Made by a program: the position numbers and the translations under genes. 9,691 nucleotides of DNA, taken from NCBI GenBank assembly GCA_038228485.1, contig JBBRPG010000154.1, positions 1 to 9,691 of the forward strand, written 5' to 3'. This DNA is from DATARH01 sp038228485 (lineage in GTDB: Bacteria; Pseudomonadota; Alphaproteobacteria; ATCC43930; CGMCC-115725). A model generated the notes under the pieces. It was not told where the DNA came from, made no database searches, and saw only the letters and a program-made list of their open reading frames with translations. This document shows positions 5,732 to 9,691 of this stretch, piece by piece (position 1 is the first letter of the stretch; each line of letters starts with the position of its first letter).

Positions 5732-5862
5732 CCTCACCCTCCCATCGCTGCGCGACGGGCCCCTCCCTCTCCCAGCAAGCGGGCGAGGGGTAAAGGGCAC
5801 CGGCGCCTAATCCCCTCTCCCGCTTGCGGGAGAGGGTGGCGCGCGAAGCGCGATGGGTGAGG
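5732..5862. repeat. Palindromic intergenic repeat of the CCTCACCCTCCC type
   Basis: The outer arm CCTCACCCTCCCATCGC (5732-5748) pairs with GCGATGGGTGAGG (5850-5862), apart from a 4-nt insertion. Inside is a strong hairpin, CCCTCTCCCGC (5813-5823) and GCGGGAGAGGG (5826-5836), 11 pairs around TT. The first 31 bases match 121-151 in inverted orientation with one mismatch. It lies between two genes on the same strand and ends about 10 bp before the TfdA-like ribosome binding site. It could attenuate read-through from the LLM gene, but the hairpin has no following T-run. Confidence 0.88.
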
Positions 5863-5872
5863 GTTCTGATCG

Positions 5873-5877
5873 AGGAG
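5873..5877 (+). promoter_or_regulatory. Ribosome binding site of the TfdA-like dioxygenase
   Basis: AGGAG, 7 nt before the ATG at 5885. It follows directly after the palindromic repeat and supports this start. Confidence 0.8.
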
Positions 5878-5884
5878 ATGCCAA

Positions 5885-6775
5885 ATGACCATCAACGTAA
5901 CACCCCTCCACCCCCACATCGGCGCCGAAGTTTCGGGCTTCGATGTCGCATCGCCGCTCGCCAACACGGCTGTAGACACGTTGTGGCAGGCGATCGACAC
6001 GCATTCGGTGCTGGTGCTTCGTGGCCAGAACCTCACCGACGCGCAGCTGAAGGTGTTCGCCAACAAATTCGGGCCGCTGGAGATCGGCCGCGCGGCGCTG
6101 CAGGGCGGCAAGCGCCGGCTCGACATCCCCGAGATCGGCGACATCTCCAACCTCGATGTCGACAGCAACATCCGCGCTCGCGACGATCGGCGGCGGCTCG
6201 ATATGCTCGGCAACCGGCTGTGGCACACCGATGCCTCGTACATGCCGGTGCCGGTGGTGCTGGGGATGCTGTTCGCGGTGGCGGTGCCGCCGGCCTCCGC
6301 GCTTGGCGGCGGCGAGACCGAGTTCGCCGACATGCGCGCCGCCTACGACGCGCTTTCCGACGACATGAAGGCGGCGATCGACGGGCTGGTCGTCGAGCAC
6401 GACATCTTCTGGTCGCGCGGCCAGATCGGCTTTACCGAGTTTCCGGCCGGAGAGCGCGAGAAATACCCGCCTTCGCCGCAGCGTCTGGTGCGCCGGCATC
6501 CCGGCTCCGGCCGCAAGACGCTGTATCTGTCGGCGCACGCTTCGCACATCGTCGGCTGGCCGGTGGCCGATGGACGGCTGCTGCTGCACGACCTCAACAC
6601 CCATGCGACGCAGCGCCAGTTCGTCTACAGCCACCAATGGGCCAAGGGCGATCTGGTGATTTGGGACAATCGCTGCACGATGCACCGCGGCCGCCCGCAC
6701 GACGAGGCTGCGCCGCGCGACCTCCGCCGCGCGACCACGCTCGATGTCGGTTCTACCTTGGAAGAGGCGGCGTAA
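5885..6775 (+). CDS. TauD/TfdA-family 2-oxoglutarate-dependent dioxygenase, TfdA-like
   Basis: 296 aa. Fe(II)/2-oxoglutarate dioxygenases of this family hydroxylate a substrate while turning 2-oxoglutarate and O2 into succinate and CO2. The metal ligands are complete: H114 and D116 in LWHTDASY, and the distal H267 in DNRCTMHRGR (261-270). T145 in GGGETEFADMRAAYDAL (141-157) and R278 (APRDLRR) match the 2-oxoglutarate-binding residues of the family. The match to 2,4-dichlorophenoxyacetate dioxygenase TfdA, recalled from memory, runs along the whole length: LHPHIGAEV near the start, SVLVLRGQNL (41-50), SGRKTLYLSAHASH (208-221), HATQRQFVY (240-248) and RRATTLD (281-287). This puts it in the TfdA subgroup rather than near taurine dioxygenase. 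The substrate may be an aryloxyalkanoate or a natural analogue; activity on 2,4-D is not shown by sequence. The aldo/keto reductase follows 7 bp downstream. Confidence 0.92.
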   Translation: MTINVTPLHPHIGAEVSGFDVASPLANTAVDTLWQAIDTHSVLVLRGQNLTDAQLKVFANKFGPLEIGRAALQGGKRRLDIPEIGDISNLDVDSNIRARDDRRRLDMLGNRLWHTDASYMPVPVVLGMLFAVAVPPASALGGGETEFADMRAAYDALSDDMKAAIDGLVVEHDIFWSRGQIGFTEFPAGEREKYPPSPQRLVRRHPGSGRKTLYLSAHASHIVGWPVADGRLLLHDLNTHATQRQFVYSHQWAKGDLVIWDNRCTMHRGRPHDEAAPRDLRRATTLDVGSTLEEAA

Positions 6776-6782
6776 AACCGCC

Positions 6783-7643
6783 ATGCCGGAGCAACCCCTT
6801 CCGGCGCCCCTACCGACGCTGACGTTTCCGGGCGGTCCGACGGTCGGCCGCCTCGGCTTTGGCGCCATGCGCATCACCGGCCACGGTGTCTGGGGGCCTC
6901 CGCGCGACGAGGGCGAAGCGATTGCCCTGCTGTGGCGTCTGGTCGACAAGGGGGTGACCTTTATCGACACCGCCGATGCCTACGGACCGGGTGTCAGCGA
7001 GACGCTGATCGCCAAGGCCTTGCACCCCTACCCGGCGGAGCTGGTGATCGCGAGCAAGGGCGGGTTCACCCGCCCCGGCCCGGGGAGCTGGACCGTCGAC
7101 GGCCGCCCCGAACATTTGCGGCGCGCCTGCGCGGATAGCCTCAAGCGGCTGCGGCTCGACCGGATCGACCTCTACCAGCTTCACGCGGTCGATCACCGCG
7201 TGCCGATCGAGGACTCGGTGGGCGCGCTCGCGGACCTGCAGCGCGAAGGCAAGATCCGCCATATCGGCTTGTCGAACGTCTCTCCGGCGGAGCTTGCGCG
7301 CGCCCGAGCGACAGCGGAGATCGTGTCGGTTCAGAACGCCTATAATTTGCAAGACCGCGCGTCCGACAGCCTCGTCGACCTTTGCAGTGGCGCGGGGATC
7401 GCTTTCATCCCGTTCTACCCGCTCGGCAAGGGCCGGCTCGCCCAGCCCGGCTCGCCCCTCGCTCGGATTGCCGTGCGCCACCAGGCCACGCCGAGTCAGA
7501 TCGCCCTGGCATGGCTGCTGCACCGTTCGCCCATCATGCTGCCGATCCCGGGAACGTCCTCGATCGCCCATTTCGACGAGAATTTGGGGGCGGCCTCCGT
7601 CCGGCTCAGCGACGAAGAGTTCAAGACCCTCGCCGCCGGCTGA
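6783..7643 (+). CDS. Aldo/keto reductase
   Basis: 286 aa from ATG 6783. The AKR catalytic tetrad is complete: D62 in FIDTADAYG, Y67, K92 (IASKGG) and H134 (DLYQLHAVD). GKIRHIGLSN (156-165) and LPIPGTSS near the C-terminus are the NADP-binding region typical of AKRs. The family reduces aldehydes and ketones with NADPH, and the substrate is unknown. The gene begins 7 bp after the TfdA-like dioxygenase stop, so they are probably one operon, and the reductase could act on a carbonyl product of the oxygenase (inference). The start is uncertain: GAGG (6764-6767) is 15 nt upstream, rather far. An in-frame ATG at 6744 would overlap the upstream gene and lacks a Shine-Dalgarno. The stop is 6 bp from the convergent permease gene. 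Confidence 0.93.
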   Translation: MPEQPLPAPLPTLTFPGGPTVGRLGFGAMRITGHGVWGPPRDEGEAIALLWRLVDKGVTFIDTADAYGPGVSETLIAKALHPYPAELVIASKGGFTRPGPGSWTVDGRPEHLRRACADSLKRLRLDRIDLYQLHAVDHRVPIEDSVGALADLQREGKIRHIGLSNVSPAELARARATAEIVSVQNAYNLQDRASDSLVDLCSGAGIAFIPFYPLGKGRLAQPGSPLARIAVRHQATPSQIALAWLLHRSPIMLPIPGTSSIAHFDENLGAASVRLSDEEFKTLAAG

Positions 7644-7649
7644 AAAGGC

Positions 7650-8999
7650 TCAGGCGCTGCGCGCCGTATCGGCGGCTTCCTGGCCCTCCGCCAGCGCCGC
7701 CTGACGCCGGCCGAGCCACACCGCGTTGAACAGCCACAACAGCGCCACCGGCATCGCCACCATGGCGATCGCCGTTGCCGTCTCGCTAAAGCCGCGCATC
7801 AGCGCCATCGACCAGGCGCCGACCTGATCGCCGAAGCGGTAGACGACGGTGTCGATAAAGCTCTTCGCCTTGTAGCGGTCCTCGCGCGGCACGACGGTAA
7901 ACAGCACCTCGCGGGTCGGCCGCGCGATCGCGTAATCGCCGGCGCGGCGGATGACCTGGAACACCGCGATGGTCCCGAGGCTTGGCGCAATCGCCAGCCC
8001 GCCAAAGCCGATAAAGGTCATCGCCGGCAGCAGCGCCAGCGCCACCCCGACCCCGAGCAGCATGACGATCCGCCCGGTGAAGAACAGCTGCACTCCAAGC
8101 GTCAGACAATTGACGACCAGGTCGATGGTCGCAAAGAACGCGGTCTGCGCGCCGCGGTCGGAAAAGCTGTGGGAAACGATCGCGGCCTGCTGGAAATAGA
8201 GAAAGGTCGACGTGATCGCGAACAGCAGGATGAAGATGCTGACCCCGAGGAGATAAGGGTTGCTCAGCGCGTTGACAATGCCGCTGAGCACGCCGCCGCC
8301 AAGGGGCTGTTCCGCGCTGGTTTCGGCCCGGCGGTGATGCAGCGCCGGCGACAGGCGCGCCAGCCGTCCCACCGCGAACACCGCGATCTCGAGCAGGGCT
8401 GCGGCGCCGATCAACAGCGCGGTCGGCGGCACTAGCCGCGCAAGGCTCGCGGTCGTCGCCGAACCGGTGATCGCGCCGATGGTCGCCCCGGCGGCGATAA
8501 AGCCAAACAGCCGCTTGCCCTGCTCGGAGCTGAACAGGTCGACGTTCATCTGCCAAAAGATCGAGACGACAAAGAGGTTGTAGACCGACGTCCAGATAAA
8601 AAACACGCGGCCGACCCACACCGTCTGCTCCGGGTTCGCGGCATAAAATGCCGCCGCGAACAGCAGGATGTTGACCGCGAAGAAGCGGTAGGAGAGCGGG
8701 ATAAACCGGCTGCGCGGCAAGGTCTTGACCAGCCAGGCAAAGGGCAGGTTCAGCACCAGCATCCCGATCAGGGTGCCGGTGAACAGCCATTGCAGGTTGT
8801 TGACGCCGCCCGCCACCCCCGCCTGCTCGCGGATCGGCCGCATAATGTAATACGACGACAGCACCGCGAAGATGTAGAGCCAGCACCAGAACAGCACCCG
8901 CACCTCTTCCGGCCGCACGTCGATGACGCGGCGCAGCAGCCGGTAGGCGGGGCCGCCTTCGGCCGGGGCCGTTGGTTTCGAGTTTGACTGCATCGACAC
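7650..8999 (-). CDS. MFS-type permease related to ATP/ADP-translocase (Npt-like) transporters
   Basis: 449 aa, hydrophobic, with about 11-12 predicted membrane segments, for example around 36-52, 70-90, 98-118, 128-150, 164-185, 193-212, 248-268, 286-306, 310-350 and 407-427. A polar loop (215-240) divides the two halves. YYIMRPIREQAGV (50-62), QWLFTGTLIGML (70-81), NLFVVSIFWQMNVDLFS (141-157) followed by EQGKRLFGFIAAGATIGA (159-176), and ARPTREVLFTV (359-369) with YKAKSFIDTVVYRFGDQ (376-392) recall the ATP/ADP translocase superfamily. Free-living bacteria carry such relatives without known substrate, so nucleotide transport is not implied. The start is GTG at 8997-8999 with AAGGA (9006-9010) 6 nt upstream. 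An ATG two codons later (8991-8993) is the alternative. Inner membrane. It is downstream of the F420-oxidoreductase-like gene on the same strand. Confidence 0.85.
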   Translation of the reverse strand: MSMQSNSKPTAPAEGGPAYRLLRRVIDVRPEEVRVLFWCWLYIFAVLSSYYIMRPIREQAGVAGGVNNLQWLFTGTLIGMLVLNLPFAWLVKTLPRSRFIPLSYRFFAVNILLFAAAFYAANPEQTVWVGRVFFIWTSVYNLFVVSIFWQMNVDLFSSEQGKRLFGFIAAGATIGAITGSATTASLARLVPPTALLIGAAALLEIAVFAVGRLARLSPALHHRRAETSAEQPLGGGVLSGIVNALSNPYLLGVSIFILLFAITSTFLYFQQAAIVSHSFSDRGAQTAFFATIDLVVNCLTLGVQLFFTGRIVMLLGVGVALALLPAMTFIGFGGLAIAPSLGTIAVFQVIRRAGDYAIARPTREVLFTVVPREDRYKAKSFIDTVVYRFGDQVGAWSMALMRGFSETATAIAMVAMPVALLWLFNAVWLGRRQAALAEGQEAADTARSA

Positions 9000-9002
9000 T
9001 AA

Positions 9003-9113
9003 GCGTCCTTCGAGACGGCGCCTCGCGCCTCCTCAGGATGAAGGATTCTAGTGAATGGCATCACGAAATTTCCTCATCCTGAGGAGTGCCGTCAGGCGCG
9101 TCTCGAAGGACGC
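9003..9113. repeat. Long imperfect inverted repeat, family GCGTCCTTCGAGACG, copy 2
   Basis: The same perfect 15-bp ends as 3807-3911 (9003-9017 against 9099-9113), an inner CCTCAGGATGA paired with TCATCCTGAGG, and a centre GGCATCACGAAATTTCCTCAT close to that of copy 1. At 111 bp it fills most of the gap between two tandem minus-strand genes. Its left end supplies the AAGGA in front of the permease start. Confidence 0.9.
9006..9010 (-). promoter_or_regulatory. Ribosome binding site of the permease, provided by the repeat end
   Basis: Read on the minus strand, the repeat terminus gives GAAGGACGCTTA followed by GTG. AAGGA is 6 nt from GTG 8999 and 12-13 nt from the alternative ATG 8993, favouring the GTG start. 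Confidence 0.6.
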
Positions 9114-9140
9114 ACAAAGCCGATCCAGCCTTGAGTCGGA

Positions 9141-9691
9141 TTATTTTAAGGTCGACGCGATCTGCTTCAATTCGGCGGGGGAGTGCTCGCCGGCGAGGGG
9201 GGTGCCCGGCACCAGGTGTTTGCCCATCGCCAGACCGCCGACCAGCACCGGTTCGAAGCCGATCTCGCGGATCAGCGCCTCGGCCAGCTCGACCGCACCC
9301 TTGTCGTCGCCGGCGATCGGCACGCCGACCTTGTCGCTTTTCGCAGCGTTGTCGGCGAGCTTGCCGGCGCCCAGCGCGTTGAAGCCGCGCACGATCTTCG
9401 CGCCCGGCAGCAGCTTTGCCGTGACCAGTCCGGCGCCGCCCTCGTCATTGACCTTCTTGACGAAATCCTCGCCGTCGCGGCGCGGGATCGGGTTGCTGAC
9501 GTCGATCACCAGCTTTTTCTTGGCGAGAGCGGCGCCGTCCTCTTTGCCGATCTGCTCGACCGCCGTGTACGGCACGACCAGCAGCACCACGTCCGCAAAC
9601 GCGACTGCATCGGTCACCGTGCCGGCCGACGCGTTCGGGCCGGCGCTCGCGACCAGTTCCTTCAGACTTTCCGGGTGGCGCGAGGAGAACA
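9141..9691 (-). CDS. NADPH-dependent F420 reductase-like oxidoreductase, N-terminus missing
   Basis: The open frame continues to the window edge, so the real start lies outside; about 183 codons are visible. From the edge it reads SSRHPESLKELVASAGPNAS, then DAVAFADVVLLVVPYTAVEQ, the end of a Rossmann domain whose GxGxxG loop is off the window. KKLVIDVSNPIPRRDG, LLPGAKIVRGFNALGAG, then VPIAGDDKGAVELAEALIREIGFEPVLVGGLAMG, are the conserved blocks of the F420-dependent NADP oxidoreductase family (PF03807 type). Many bacterial members use NADP(H) without F420, so cofactor and substrate remain open. A GTG at 9617 is in frame but would remove part of the nucleotide-binding fold, so it is not the start. 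The permease follows downstream after the inverted repeat. Confidence 0.88.
   Translation of the reverse strand, partial: FSSRHPESLKELVASAGPNASAGTVTDAVAFADVVLLVVPYTAVEQIGKEDGAALAKKKLVIDVSNPIPRRDGEDFVKKVNDEGGAGLVTAKLLPGAKIVRGFNALGAGKLADNAAKSDKVGVPIAGDDKGAVELAEALIREIGFEPVLVGGLAMGKHLVPGTPLAGEHSPAELKQIASTLK

Noticed and set aside
4464..5810. Plus-strand open frame of 448 codons overlapping the methyltransferase end and the LLM gene
   Set aside because: Arginine-rich, low-complexity translation typical of an off-frame in high-GC DNA. The overlapping LLM and methyltransferase frames show clear family motifs.
5813..5836. Rho-independent terminator of the LLM gene
   Set aside because: The hairpin is strong, but no T-run follows and it belongs to a repeat family also found elsewhere in the window.
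6744..6782. Earlier ATG for the aldo/keto reductase
   Set aside because: It overlaps the dioxygenase gene by 32 bp, has no Shine-Dalgarno, and adds a basic tail not expected in the family.
5807..6970. Minus-strand open frame of 387 codons opposite the TfdA-like gene
   Set aside because: Antisense shadow: no recognisable domain, while the plus strand has a complete catalytic set.
7786..8886. Minus-strand open frame of 366 codons in another frame of the permease
   Set aside because: Arg/Ala-rich, no motifs; a shadow of the permease gene.

Overview
The window looks like chromosomal DNA of a high-GC alphaproteobacterium. Coding GC counted on a sample line is about 68%. The intergenic gaps carry palindromic repeats ending in GCGTCCTTCGAGACG, GTCATTCYGGGG and CCTCACCCTCCC, types I associate with Hyphomicrobiales and related soil or freshwater Alphaproteobacteria. 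This placement is inference; no rRNA or other phylogenetic marker beyond thyX is present.

Layout. 1-120 is the 3' end of an IS3-family insertion sequence, which appears to sit inside a palindromic repeat (121-219). 237-1660 (minus) is a two-gene unit: a 3-hydroxyisobutyrate-dehydrogenase-like reductase followed, with an ATGA overlap, by the beta subunit of a ring-hydroxylating dioxygenase. Its alpha (Rieske) subunit is not in the window. 1661-2850 is a more AT-rich patch (about 50% GC) with a lone Mrr-type restriction endonuclease (minus) and about 520 bp without a recognisable gene. 2854-3786 (minus) is thyX, the FAD-dependent thymidylate synthase. Across a repeat-filled divergent gap lies a plus-strand series: an atypical SAM-dependent methyltransferase (3953-4600), a luciferase-like (LLM) flavin oxidoreductase (4807-5700), a TfdA-like 2-oxoglutarate dioxygenase (5885-6775) and an aldo/keto reductase (6783-7643). 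The last two are only 7 bp apart and probably co-transcribed. Convergent to them on minus are an MFS-type permease resembling the ATP/ADP-translocase (Npt) superfamily (7650-8999) and, upstream of it, the C-terminal part of an F420-dependent NADP-oxidoreductase-type protein that runs off the right edge (9141-9691).

Function. Ring-hydroxylating dioxygenase beta, hydroxyacid dehydrogenase, LLM oxidoreductase, TfdA-like dioxygenase and aldo/keto reductase together suggest an accessory catabolic neighbourhood for aromatic, aryloxy or similar organic acids. No complete pathway can be reconstructed and no substrate can be named. The intergenic spaces hold at least three families of inverted repeat, two of them in more than one copy. 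I see no CRISPR array, rRNA or tRNA, and no clearly new multi-gene system. The most unusual items are the IS-in-repeat junction, the solitary Mrr nuclease, the non-canonical methyltransferase, the loop-shortened dehydrogenase and the alpha-less dioxygenase subunit.
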